From: Pyrenophora tritici-repentis
Taxonomy: Eukaryota > Ascomycota > Dothideomycetes > Pleosporales > Pleosporaceae
Length of the DNA: 64,000 nucleotides
Direction: 5' to 3'
Assembly: GCF_003171515.1 (NCBI RefSeq)
Contig: NC_089390.1
Location: 7,750,001-7,814,000 of the forward strand
The first letter of the stretch is position 1; every line of letters begins with the position of its first letter. A model generated the notes under the pieces. It searched no databases. It was not told where the DNA came from and saw nothing but the letters and a program-made list of their open reading frames with translations. Made by a program: the position numbers and the translations under genes. This document shows, one piece after another, positions 33,593 through 44,255 of this stretch.

Positions 33593-34563
33593 TCAAAGGA
33601 CTATGTGGTTCTCCTCCGTTCTCCAAGACCCACGCATCAGAGTATAAAGATCGCCAAACCCTTCTCTGACCGGATAACAAATGCTTCCATACTCGATAGA
33701 TTCTATTCCTGAACCATGTTGGTACTTTTCCAAGGCTCGCCGTAAGACACGCTGTACATTTTCATTGGGAAAGGAAATCTTTTTAATAGCCCGGCTGCAT
33801 GAGTTGAGCGAAGCCGTCATGTCGCGCTCGCCATTCGTCCGATTTGATTGCATGCCCAGTGTGCGAGCGTTTTGCTCCGTCGAACTTTCTCAGCATCGAC
33901 ATCTTCAGCGTAGTCGGCATAAGAGGAAATGAGGTCTAATGCGCCTTCGCCCAAACCTATCCACATGGCTGGATATGAAACGGCAGTGTAGACTTGCATC
34001 ATGTCGGTTCGTTTCATGGTGTTGGCTTGGTTGCTGCGTGCTTTCTCGCATAGTTCCTGGATGAGGCGCGAAAGATGGAGAAGCTCTCCGCGCTCGGCTG
34101 GTGATAATATAGTGTTGGTGTGGTATGTGATGGATTCTTTGTATGGGGCTGTGTTCAGTTCGTCGAAGTTGGCGTCGAGAGCATAGGCTACGATTTCGAT
34201 TAAATACCGGCGTAGCTGCTCTTCTTGACAACTGAGTTTTGTGGCATTTGGTGGTGTGATGAAGTTTATTTCGGTTGGAAGGGTCGGGTCAGCCAGGGGT
34301 GCTGGTATTTCGGCATTATTTGGGTCGATCTGGCTTATCTTCTCTGATGGTCCGAAGTATGCATGTGATTCCGACGTATACGGGGGAAGTGGATCATCTT
34401 GTGTAGAAGAAAATGAAGGATATACAATTCGCTCAGGTGGCCCAGGTCGTGCGGTTTTTGTCGGTTGTTTTCTCATCTTGGGAACATTCCGGCGTGGTCG
34501 AAAGAGGTCGAAAAGACCTAGAGAGATTTTGAAACAGCCTAGTGCCCCTGTATTGAATGCCAT
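33593..34563 (-). CDS. Uncharacterised protein, frame broken near its C-terminal third
   Basis: The first frame starts at the ATG at 34563 (MAFNTGALGCFKISLGLFDL) and runs to a stop at 33817; a second frame overlaps it and runs to 33593. The first part has a basic, proline-rich N-terminus and then a helical domain (EEQLRRYLIEIVAYALDANF, SRLIQELCEKARSNQANTMK, YPAMWIGLGEGALDLISSYA). The second frame continues as NGERDMTASLNSCSRAIKKI and then VQRVLRRALEKYQHGSGIES, which reads as the natural sequel. The frames cross at about 33840-33880. The only candidate GT..AG intron there does not join in phase, so a one-base indel or an assembly error is more likely. Family unknown. Confidence 0.6.
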
Positions 34564-35327
34564 CACGGACTATGAGGTCACTTGTAATAGAGAAGCAGAG
34601 ATATGACGATAGGGGCAGATGAAGTTGCTTGCACTATCTCTTGAAAGTGTGAAGGATCGAGTTGTTATAAATCAGGTTCTGCATACGAGTTTATTAAGTG
34701 CTTTTTTGCACGTCTCGAACTCCATTGCGTCGTGGTAATTTCCTATTGTCGTATTGAGTTCACTTTTGGAAGGCTGATCCTTCGAAAATGAAGGTTTATG
34801 CTAGCCTCAATGAACCGCTAGATCGAAAAAAAGTAAATACATCATAGCGGTAGGTGCCCAGAGAAAAAGAGAAGAAGATTGGAAGGATGCTTGCGCTGAG
34901 AAACAGACGAGGGAACGAATCAGAAACTGAGCGAAGAATCGACACGTGACCGAGGTGACGATCTAGTGTGGGGCCGTGCACACCGTTATTGCTGCACAAC
35001 ATCACCGATCTACAGAGGTCCTCATGCAGCTGCACATCATTGTTTTGATATAGTTAGACAGATAGGGCGGCAGCTTGGGTCTGAAAGCGTGATCCCACAA
35101 TTACGTTCGATACCTGCAGTAGCTGGTGTGGCTCGGCGCCGGCATCGCACCCGTGCAACGTACTGCACTGTCCACTCTGCGACGACCTGGGGTACGACCC
35201 GACAAACCACATCATCGAGGACAATTTTTGAAAGTCAAAATGCCGCGGTCCATGGCAATTCAGTAATTTCGCATGGAGAATGGAGTATAAGCGTCGTGCG
35301 TATATAAGTGAATTACCATCCAACAAT
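34564..35327. other. Intergenic, no gene seen
   Basis: Promoter side of the frameshifted gene and 3' side of the BTB gene. Frames at 34796-35035 and 34966-35307 have no motifs. Confidence 0.55.
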
Positions 35328-36768
35328 TTAAGTACTGGACTCTACTTCAATCGGCGCCTTGGGCAGTTTCTTACTCTTCTTTGCTTTCTTGCTCTTTTTT
35401 GGAATTGGGAACGCTTCACGCCCTTCGATCGGCACCTGCCGTGGGCTATCGCCTGCCACACTCGCCCCGGCCACCACATTCGCCTCCACAACAGGCTTGA
35501 TCGCTTTCTGCTCGACCTGCATCACAGAATCGAATCGTACATGAGCGGACGCCTCGGGCTCTGTGGGGCTTACACCGTCTGCACCCAATTGGTCTGATCT
35601 CTTGCACATCTTTTGGTATGTCTTGCTGGAACCAAAGCCCAACTCATCTGTAAAGGGCTCAGGGGTCGGTGGAAATTCTGCCGTGGGCTCGATTTCTTCC
35701 ATTTGCAAAGACTCTTCTTCTTTAAATTCTGTGAAGACATTGGCAGTCACAACCGCCGTTTCGACGATACCGTCCATGGGGATAGGCACCGGTACAGATT
35801 CTTCCACCGCCACGGGCCTTTCCACTGGTACTGGATATTCCACTTGCGCAGCCTCTTCTACTTGCGCAGCCTCTTCCACTTGGGCGGGCTCTTTCACTGG
35901 AGCGGTAGAGCAGTTTCCTGTCTCATAACCAGACTCTTCAATACTGCAGGTGGTTGAAGGCGCTAATTCTGAAACAAGACCGGGCGTCGGAGTAGTAGCC
36001 CTGTCTTCTCCAGCGACTGATGGTGCTGATATGCGGGCGTAGTTGCTTAATACAGTTTCCCACACTAGCCTTAGTAGCTTTCCGTTACCTTCAACCATCG
36101 AGATGAAATCAGGTTTTCGAAAAGGCTCCGGGTCCTCTGCCATGGCCCTGTTGAGCGCCTCTTCGACGTAGGTCTGATACCAAGTATCCCATTCTGGTAG
36201 AAGTGGAAATGTATGGTCCCTTGCTACAGAAAGAACGTCAAAGATGCTGATGTTGAAAGATCTGATCTTGTTTCTCGCCAGCGTGGCCAAGCCCGGCAAG
36301 TCGTAGCGGACGGCTGCACAGTATACACATCCACTGAGAGTGTAACCTTCTGGAATGACTGTGTCAGATGATGCTAGTGTACTGAGAGTCTGGTATCTCC
36401 CGGTATAGAGGTAGTCTATTAACGTATGTGCTGTCGTTTGGTCCAGCTCTGGTAACCGCACTGACTTGCCGGCGAAAGTCCTAGGACGATACTTTGCTGC
36501 GAGTACTTCGCTTCGGCTCAGAACTTTGTCGTGAACTAGAAATCGAGTAGCTTCAGAGCCCACTTCCAAGGTGATCATCTGTCCGTTTGCATATGGGCTT
36601 CAAGGTGTGACTGTTAACACTTTTGAGATACAAAGGATGGGTGGGAACTCACGAGCTGTTCTCAGCACTGATAGATAGGTCTCCAAAGCCACCTACAAGC
36701 TTTCCTTTCTCCTCATATTCTCCATTATAATGCACTAAGCCTAGTCTCGAGTTGTTGCTTATCGACAT
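35328..36768 (-). CDS. BTB/POZ-domain protein
   Basis: Two exons, 36653..36768 and 35328..36597, with a 55-nt intron (GTGAGT donor, AAG acceptor), give 461 residues. BTB domains mediate dimerisation and often recruit cullin-3. The BTB core is seen at about residues 46-105: MITLEVGSEATRFLVHDKVL, then SVRLPELDQTTAHTLIDYLYTG split over the usual motif. A helical region follows (about 130-210), then a low-complexity acidic and Val/Pro-rich stretch with repeated EEAAQVE units (about 265-300). The C-terminus is very basic (KKSKKAKKSKK), a likely nuclear or nucleolar signal. Exon 1 is supported by the in-frame join ENSSPYANGQ. Function beyond the domain is unknown. Confidence 0.86.
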
Positions 36769-37610
36769 GTCGTGTTGATGCTAGACGACTCTGTTGGCAG
36801 TTGGCGGAAAGTCCGACCGGACACCTACATTTATCCTTGTCTCCCTACTTCCTCAAAAATGAGGCTCAAAATGAATGCGCTGTCAGTCTTTTGCAAGGTG
36901 CGGGGTTACATGCACTCGTGAGTTGTCAGTCGGACAAAGTTCTTCAGCCTGATGGGTTAGACGATCCTGTTGGCCAGCCTGTTCGTCCTTCACTGCACGC
37001 CACAAACAGCGCATCCAATCCCAATGATATGACGCTGAGTAGATGAATACCGGTCAGTTCGGGCCTGTATGCATTCTGATCAGATGCTATTAGGCTGTGC
37101 ACCTTTGCATGATGATCCGTTCTCTGCATCGACACGACACGCCCCATGTCAAATGATTGGTCGCCAAACTCCGTGTTTGGAAACTAACATCAGGTTTCCG
37201 AAGACGCAAGATAATAAAGGCCAGTCAAGCTACGACGTGTTGAAGCTAACTTCTTCGCGATACTGATTGACGATCAATCCACTGCTTGCCGTGAAGAAAG
37301 AGCGCACTCAACTTACGCATGGTTCCTAAGTGCTACTTCACGGGTGCATATTTTAGTCCTTATTGTATTGCGTAGCATAGGTATTGTTTCCGTGAAGCTT
37401 CATTACTTCTACTGTAGTCATCCTCGCCACATTCGGGCGCTGGTGCAATGTTGGCTGGGAACGTGCGTGAAGCTCTCATGTGTAGTGGAGTCGAGCATAG
37501 TCTACATAGTCGATACATAAGTCCATCATGAGCGCCCACAATGCCAACGACATACCATCTCCGTTTCGTCTGTTCTATAAAGACAACTGAAACACTTTGC
37601 AAAATTCGGT
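36769..37610. other. Intergenic, no gene seen
   Basis: Promoter side of the BTB gene and 3' flank of the HET pseudogene. Short frames only. Confidence 0.55.
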
Positions 37611-39663
37611 TCACCCCATTATCAGATCCACAAGCTCCTTCTCCTTCACGAGCTCCCATGCCTCGGCGAGAACGGCCCCGCTGGCCTTGTGATACGCGAC
37701 GCCATCCACCCATTCAATCCACAGGACATAGTAGCATTCTTTGTAGGTAGCAAAATTCTGCCATGAATTCCCCTTCTTGCATTGAACATCCCAGTCTGTT
37801 CCCAGCGCCAATAGTGTTCTGCAGTAGCCTTTGCAAGTCGCCACAATCTCGATTGGATTTGGTGACGAGTAGTTGCTTCCTGTAGCTTTGAACATGGCTA
37901 CGTTATCCTTATTGTGGAGCTGTAAATGGCCAATGTGCTGACACTGGAACGAAGACAGCCATAGTATGTTGTGTGGAAGCTCAGAAACAGGGTAGAAACA
38001 ATTCCGACCGAGTAAGAATGCGCGAGTCGTTCGAGCGTATATGTAAGCCGTCTCCGGCAAAACTACGTCAGTGATTGCTGATGAAGGTTCCGGGACGGGA
38101 AATGGATAACAATATGTAACGTCGGGCTTGCGAACGTGAGTGAAGACCCAAGGTAAATCACCCAAAAACCCCCAGTTTTCACATTTTGAATGCTTAGAAA
38201 TAGGGCCCCGTTTCCATCCTGGTGGCAAATTGGCAGCTTCATCCGCTGCTAGTGGGCGGTACTGATGCCATGTTGATTTGATTGGTCGCCGTTCAATCGA
38301 AGTGGGGTGGGCCATGGTATACCACTTAGTTACAGGCTCGGTAAAGGCATCAGACAACATCTGAGGAGTATCTCCCAAGGCTCTATCGTATGGCAGTTTT
38401 ATGGAGCCGGCCCATCCAACCCAGGACACAACTGGGCAGTTGAGAGGACGTTGTAGTGGAGCGTCGTGCGTCTAACGCTACGCGCCTTGAGATCTCTGAT
38501 TTGTCCGGGACCCACTGTAGTACCTGTTCAAACCAGAACTCAGGTATTCCATACAAAAAGCCATGCGGGCAGACCCGGCTGAGAATACTTTGGAAACCAG
38601 CGAAAGCTGGAAATGCGTCCTCTGCAAAACTCAGACCAAGTACATTATATGTTCTTACCAAAGAATATGTTGCGGTTTGTGAGGCAAGGGTATTGCGCAT
38701 GTCACGTGCGTTGTCCTGGCGCTCCTCCCTCCCCTCCATGAGCACCTTCTCCCCTCACCAGCATCAGAGATACGTCATGTAAATAGACCCTGATTATGGC
38801 TACATATAAGGTGGCCATGACAGCACAACAACAACAGAACACAATATACTCTGATGACTGCCTCGCGCGGTTACACTTTAATTGACTGCATTGTACTGCA
38901 ACAGATAGCCTAGTCTTTTGGCCACAGCGAAAGCATCTTTGACTGTTGTAGGTATTTTGGGAGCTGGTTCCGCGTCGGATAGTGAGTATTGCTGGAGAAT
39001 CCGTTTACACAGCAGAGTTGTGTTTCGAAGCGTCTCTGTTTGGCCCCATTGATAACTCAGTGCAACGTAATCGCCTTTGACTTGGTCTCCTTTCACGAGA
39101 CACATTTCCAGAGTATCGACAAGGTACCTGGGCATAATCAAATCCTCGTTCCTAAAGAAAGGCAGCATCTTGCATCGATCTGCGTGATTGGTGATGCAGG
39201 ATGTGATCCACTCCCGAACCACTTCCGCGTCGACCCATTGAGGGTCAACAACTCGTATTATTCCAGGATGGTCTTGAATGGCAAAATTACGAACCAATCC
39301 CATTTTAGCCTGTGACGATGTCTGGATATGCCGAGGGAATCAGGGATCAGACAGGGGCTTAATATGGAAATATAATATTTTGTACCAATCTCCATAGTAA
39401 TGCACCATGGAGTCCTTCCATGCGGGAATTTCCGATAGACCAGCCTGTAGAAGACCTGAGAACAGTTCCGCATGAGGATGACATGGAGCTTGTAAAAGAT
39501 CCCCGAGAAGACTCAAATTCAAAGCAACTACGTTGAGTGTGCTACAGCACTCGATGGCTTTGGCGCAGAATTTACAACTATGGGGAATGCCAAGCACGCG
39601 ATACTGGTTGCTTGTGGTGTCCGCTGGTTGAGGGTCCAGTAGACACATACTGAGATGAATCAA
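37611..39663 (-). pseudogene. Heterokaryon-incompatibility (HET) domain gene, broken by stop, deletion and frameshift
   Basis: Minus strand. Segment 1 (39663 to 39340) has the N-terminal cysteine-containing part (GIPHSCKFCAKAIECCS) and ends at TGA (39340..39342). Segment 2 continues in the same frame to 38878 and carries the start of the HET domain: GDYVALSYQWGQTETLRN and TTVKDAFAVAKRLGY. There the domain is cut off; the expected LWVD-x-LCIIQD part is missing and a stop follows eight codons later. Segment 3 (38745 to about 38430) resumes with typical late HET-protein sequence (YNVLGLSFAEDAFPAFAGFQ, HGFLYGIPEFWFEQVL). Near 38430 an extra base shifts the frame; segment 4 goes on as WVGWAGSIKLPYDRAL to 37611. 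Family members trigger cell death when unlike hyphae fuse. This copy has three separate lesions and looks dead. Confidence 0.85.
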
Positions 39664-39900
39664 CGAGATTGCAGCTTCGAGAATGCTGCACTAGAGATCT
39701 ACTGGTGAATTGGTATACTGGTAGATTGGATGTGCGCAGTGTACGATCATGCATAGAGATGTGACAAGGACTTGAGTGGCAAGGCGGGGTACACGCAGGC
39801 GCATATGCAATCCTAGAAGCTAGCCTCGATCTAATCAAAGTAACGAACCGGCGAAACCATTGTGAATAGCCAGCAGTGTGTATATGTCCATAAAATTAAT

Positions 39901-41787
39901 TCAAATTGAAAAATTAGTCATGCCAGACGGGGTGTCCCACAAGGCATCCCAGGAAAAGTCAAAAGCGTTTGGGTCCAGAATATCAGAGAGCAAGAATGAG
40001 GCATCGTCAAAGTTAGGCATGGACTGTATCTCAGTTCCACTGTTGCCATTGACAACAACATTTGTAAGCTCAGTCTCAGGCGGTTGTGGTAATTCTCGTG
40101 CGTTGAGCGACGCAATTTTCGACACCGGATCGGCGCATCTTTCCAAACAGTAGTTTGCAATGTCCCAGTCATAGTTATCTCGTGCGTGCTGTATATGCGT
40201 GATGACACGCTCGAGTCGCGCAACGGATGTATTCCGTATCTCTGGATCTTGTGTCTCCACAGTGCACCGTAGCGACACGGTAATGGCATGTACCAAAAGA
40301 TGTGTAGCATAAGGTAACCAGAAATCGAGAAACTGGGCTTCCTTCATGGTAAGTATAAAGTCAAGAACAGCCGACGACGCACTACGCAGCTGGTCCATCC
40401 GGTTACGCCCAATGCTGCCATCTCCGTCGAGGACAGCTGCGCGGAAGATTACGCGAGCAAGTACAAGTCGGATCGAGAGAAAAGAGAGCCAAAGCATAGG
40501 TGTTCCTGGCCGGTTCGGCAGAGGATGCCATTGGGGAAGTTGTGCTTCCAAGTCGTTGAGCTCGTGCTTGAAGCGATCGATTTCACGCGCAAGCTGCAGT
40601 CGGTCTGGGTTGATTTGGTAAACAAAAGGAAGAATTTCCGCAAGCAGTTCAGTGAGTCCGCACAGATGTATAAAGCATGCAGTTGCTTGTTTCTGCTGAG
40701 CGTTCGCCTTACTACCAATGAGCGATCCGACCGTTGGCCGGGGAACGTCGTAATATCCTTTTGAAACATAGGGAGGCGCACCATATGCGACACTGGACCA
40801 TTGGTCGGTGATGAGGACACACCACCAGAGCCGCATTCGTAACGACTTTTCGTTTTCTGTCAGACTCCATTTTGTCGGGTCTCTGTGAAGCCCAAAAGTC
40901 TGAGCCAACGACACTGTGCGTCCACACAGAGTGATGTTGCCAATAATGGAGACGGAAGGACGCCCGACCTGATCGAGAACGGCAGCCTGGATGGTAGACA
41001 TGCCAGGGCTGAGAAAATCCTCGAGCGTCGCTGCAATACCCTTGTTCCATACATAATACGAGTTTGGTTTGGGATGCATCTTGAGAGTGTCTGACTTTGT
41101 CCAATGTGGCGAAGCAAGCGCATAGATGACGCACATCAAGTTGTTTGGCACTCTAGCGTATTGGCCCGTCCGTAGGGTTTCACACATCTCATCGTCTAGA
41201 ATGGGAAAATGATAGTGGATCTGATTGAAGTACAGCTCGACGACTTCTCGCTTGAAGGGGCCCATGATTTGCTCCACGATTTCCAGTTGCTCCCTTCCAC
41301 AGCCACTGTTGGGCGGCAAGCCAGCCCGGAATCTTGGCACAGTAAGGTATACCACCGGGTCTTTAGCATCGTGGAGAAGGGTCTGGTAGCTAGATGATTC
41401 TGTTTCACCGCCTGCTTTCCGATGCTGCGATATGTGTCGATTAAAGATGTCAATATCTTCGGCAAAATGTGGTGCAAGCATAATGGAGGCGGAAGGATTG
41501 TTGGTGGTTTTGTGCAAGATGGGTGCTGAGCGGGGTCGAGAAGGGCCATCTTCAGGCTCGCTATGTCGCCGGCGCTTGGAAATTTTTCGATCACCCCCCT
41601 CTTCTGTGGGGGAGCTGGTAGTTGAGCCCTCTATGTATTGACATTTCAGTCGTCTTTCTCGGCAAGATAGGCATGGTTCTCCGGGAATATCGATGTGACA
41701 ACGAATCTTTCGCGAACGACATCTTGTACAGGCCGGTACTTTGTGCGAGCGATATGGCCTGTTCTGGATGGGTGCAGCGCTGGCCAT
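39901..41787 (-). CDS. Zn(II)2Cys6 transcription factor with fungal-specific regulatory domain
   Basis: Intronless, 628 residues from the ATG at 41787. The DNA-binding binuclear cluster CTRCRSRKIRC then HIDIPGEP then CLSCRERRLKC has spacing C2C6C8C2C6C (about residues 20-49). A basic linker (KISKRRRHSE) follows. The middle homology region (fungal-specific transcription factor domain) spans about 170-450, with PILDDEMCETLRTGQY, LCGRTVSLAQTFGLHRDPTK and LRMRLWWCVLITDQW, the typical xRRRxWW-like helix. The C-terminus is acidic (PNFDDASFLLSDILDPNAFD), a possible activation domain. Target genes are unknown; neighbours give no cluster context. All cluster cysteines are present. Confidence 0.93.
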   Translation of the reverse strand: MASAAPIQNRPYRSHKVPACTRCRSRKIRCHIDIPGEPCLSCRERRLKCQYIEGSTTSSPTEEGGDRKISKRRRHSEPEDGPSRPRSAPILHKTTNNPSASIMLAPHFAEDIDIFNRHISQHRKAGGETESSSYQTLLHDAKDPVVYLTVPRFRAGLPPNSGCGREQLEIVEQIMGPFKREVVELYFNQIHYHFPILDDEMCETLRTGQYARVPNNLMCVIYALASPHWTKSDTLKMHPKPNSYYVWNKGIAATLEDFLSPGMSTIQAAVLDQVGRPSVSIIGNITLCGRTVSLAQTFGLHRDPTKWSLTENEKSLRMRLWWCVLITDQWSSVAYGAPPYVSKGYYDVPRPTVGSLIGSKANAQQKQATACFIHLCGLTELLAEILPFVYQINPDRLQLAREIDRFKHELNDLEAQLPQWHPLPNRPGTPMLWLSFLSIRLVLARVIFRAAVLDGDGSIGRNRMDQLRSASSAVLDFILTMKEAQFLDFWLPYATHLLVHAITVSLRCTVETQDPEIRNTSVARLERVITHIQHARDNYDWDIANYCLERCADPVSKIASLNARELPQPPETELTNVVVNGNSGTEIQSMPNFDDASFLLSDILDPNAFDFSWDALWDTPSGMTNFSI

Positions 41788-42640
41788 CAAAAGGAAGCTT
41801 GATATGCCGATCTATGCCTTGGTCTGGGATGTCGGAGCTCGAGGTCGCTGATGCCCGAGACGAGTGGGTGGTGCTATGATAGATTGTAGCTGTGAGACGT
41901 AAACACCGATAGCGACAAGTGGTGATAGCTGCTTCACAGCTTCTCGGTGATGGTGATGATTATTTCACGTGCATTTGAGGTTGTTCAGACAAACGGAATA
42001 GAAATAAGTTGTTGATCGGTGACTGGACGCCGGTAGCGGGCCGACCAAGCCCACCTAGGCAAGCTCTCGGTCATCACTCCGTCCTCACCGCTACCGGCAA
42101 CCAAGCGGTCATACAGCAGCATCGAGTTATCATTCGAGCGCATATACGTGCGCATGTTGTTTTCCCGCATCGGTTTGTTGTGACAACAACTCTGGAGAAA
42201 AGCATGGTGAGGCAATGAGCCTTTGACAGTGGGCCTCGGTTGCAACCACCAGTTCGTGAACATGACTAGTTAGAGGGAGCGGCCGTTCTACGCTGATCAG
42301 CCGGTCACTCTTATTGCGCTTTCCAGTTACTTTTATCCCGACTTATCCAGTAGAGGCTACAGATTATATACATGCTAGATGCGTCTTTTCATGCTCCATG
42401 GTGTAATCAAGTGATGCTTCGTCGTGATCGATGCATTTGTTTGATACAATTATCGGTAATGTGGCTGATGGCCCCCGGTTCCAATGTGGTAGTAGGTAGG
42501 TATTGTGCAGTAGATACAAAAAAAGATGGCGATGCTAGAGATTACGCGTTCGGATTCTTCAGAAGTAGCGAAATATCGCATGCATGTCACATGACGTGCA
42601 TGTGTAGATGTTGAGAAGTCTGTAAAGGCAAAAAAAGAAT
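41788..42640. other. Intergenic, no gene seen
   Basis: Promoter side of the Zn2Cys6 gene and upstream flank of the tRNA gene. Short frames without motifs. Confidence 0.55.
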
Positions 42641-42711
42641 GCCTTCGGCCAGAATTGAACTGACGACCTCGTCATTACTAGTGACGCGCTCTACCACTGA
42701 GCTACGAAGGC
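42641..42711 (-). tRNA. tRNA-Thr (anticodon AGT)
   Basis: On the minus strand a 71-nt cloverleaf folds without an intron. The acceptor stem is GCCTTCG/CGAAGGC, the D stem GCTC/GAGC, the anticodon stem CGTCA/TGACG with 7-nt loop CTAGTAA (anticodon AGT), and the T stem GTCAG/CTGGC with loop TTCAATT. AGT (read as IGU after editing) decodes Thr ACU/ACC/ACA. T-rich tracts follow on the minus strand (CTTTTTTTG near 42630), fitting RNA polymerase III termination. Confidence 0.95.
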
Positions 42712-44255
42712 TGCTGTTGTTTGCTGATGACTAATCAGAGTAATAACAATATATACAGAGTTTTGTTTGTCAAAAGCCATGGTTATGGTGAAGCATCACA
42801 GACGGTGTGTCTGTTTCTGGTGTGATGACGGTCCGCGTTCAAGGTTAGCGCGATCTGAAGACGGGAAGCCCCAGGCTTTTGTGATTTGACACGTGTTGAA
42901 TGGGGCCCTGCCCAATTCGTCCTGCTCGCCCTTTTAGTGGGACCAAGGAGGGACCTGCTTTTGCCAACTTGTTGCGCGTCGCTGGTCGTGGTTTGCTTCT
43001 TTTTAATGAACTTGTCCGACATGCCCCAACGGCCGCTAGCTGCCTACAGTATCCTTGGGATTTCGGCCTGCCGTGTTAGGACTTGATGCCATGCTGACGG
43101 GTTGACGTCCCAGAGCACGCGACTGCGGGAAGCCTTCAGCTTCGTCGCATCGCATACAAACAGCTACCCGTATTGCAATCGGATGTGGCTTTGCGGTGCC
43201 AATCAGCGATGACGTGCGAAATTGCGACTCGACGGTCTTCCGGCCCAAGGAAGCATAATACAAGGCATGTCCGTCTGCACGCAATTACCGGAAGCGCAGG
43301 CTACTCCTGGGGTGTTGCAATAACGTCACTCGATTGACACTTTATCGCGCCGATCCGGCATGTCCCAAGGCGCGGATTGGATGAGAAGATGGACGTGAAT
43401 CGATAGTTGGTGGCAGGACTGCACGAGCAAGACGCACCAGCCACATTTGCCAATAGTGACTTCATCTTGGTCATGTATGAATCGTCACTCATGAGCTGTC
43501 AAGCCGTATCGTCGTTTCAAACACGATAACTGTCGATAAGGGGCCGGCACCGCCATTTGCACGCAGCAACGTGGAGCGTGGAGGGAGTGGGAGGCGAGAA
43601 ATAGAACACCCCAGGAAATTACACGACGGGCCCAATCAGCACCACCGAGTACCTGCGTCTTAGCTCAGGCTAATGCCCAGGCCGGCATGATGAACGCCTG
43701 CACGGCTGCACGGCTCAATCATGGTGGTTCGGCCTTGTCAGGCACGCGGGCGTTTCGAGCTTGGCTGTCCACCTACCGTTTGTTTCCCTGCATCCCGTCT
43801 CTGCCGCGTCTTACTGTTCTCACTGCTCGCTGCTCGCTCTCTCACCTCGACGCCGTCTCTCTAATTCCCCTCACCACACTCGCTACTCCTGCGGCCAGGT
43901 TGTCGTCTTGCCCTTCCTTCACCGAGCGCAACCTGCCGCATTTCACTCCTTCACCGTTACAATACTTATACCCTCTTTTCTGTTTAGTGCCTAGTCCACC
44001 ACCTACACCACACACATTCCACCTTGAAGCCTGGCCCGCCATTGCCGCATTCCTTGCTGCAAGCCGACATCCCTTGAACCAACTCGTAGATAATCGACAC
44101 CCTGCCTGTCATACGTAATTGCGCCCCCATACGAATAATCAAAATCAAAATCAAGAGCTGGCGACTGTGAATTGGCCGAGTTCGACTGCAACAAACAAAA
44201 ACACCAAACCCTACAATCTCCCAACTGCCCACCACAGCCTCACCTGCACGTCACA
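42712..44255. other. Intergenic, long promoter/5' UTR of the SH3 gene
   Basis: About 1.5 kb without a supported gene. The last 400 bases are C/T- and CA-rich, like the 5' UTR of the downstream gene. A 143-codon frame at 43687..44118 overlaps an equally open one and lacks motifs. Confidence 0.5.

Noticed and set aside
33840..33950. Candidate intron GTTCGA..GCAG to explain the frame switch at 33.8 kb
   Set aside because: The phase after splicing runs into a stop within a few codons, so it does not rescue the frame.
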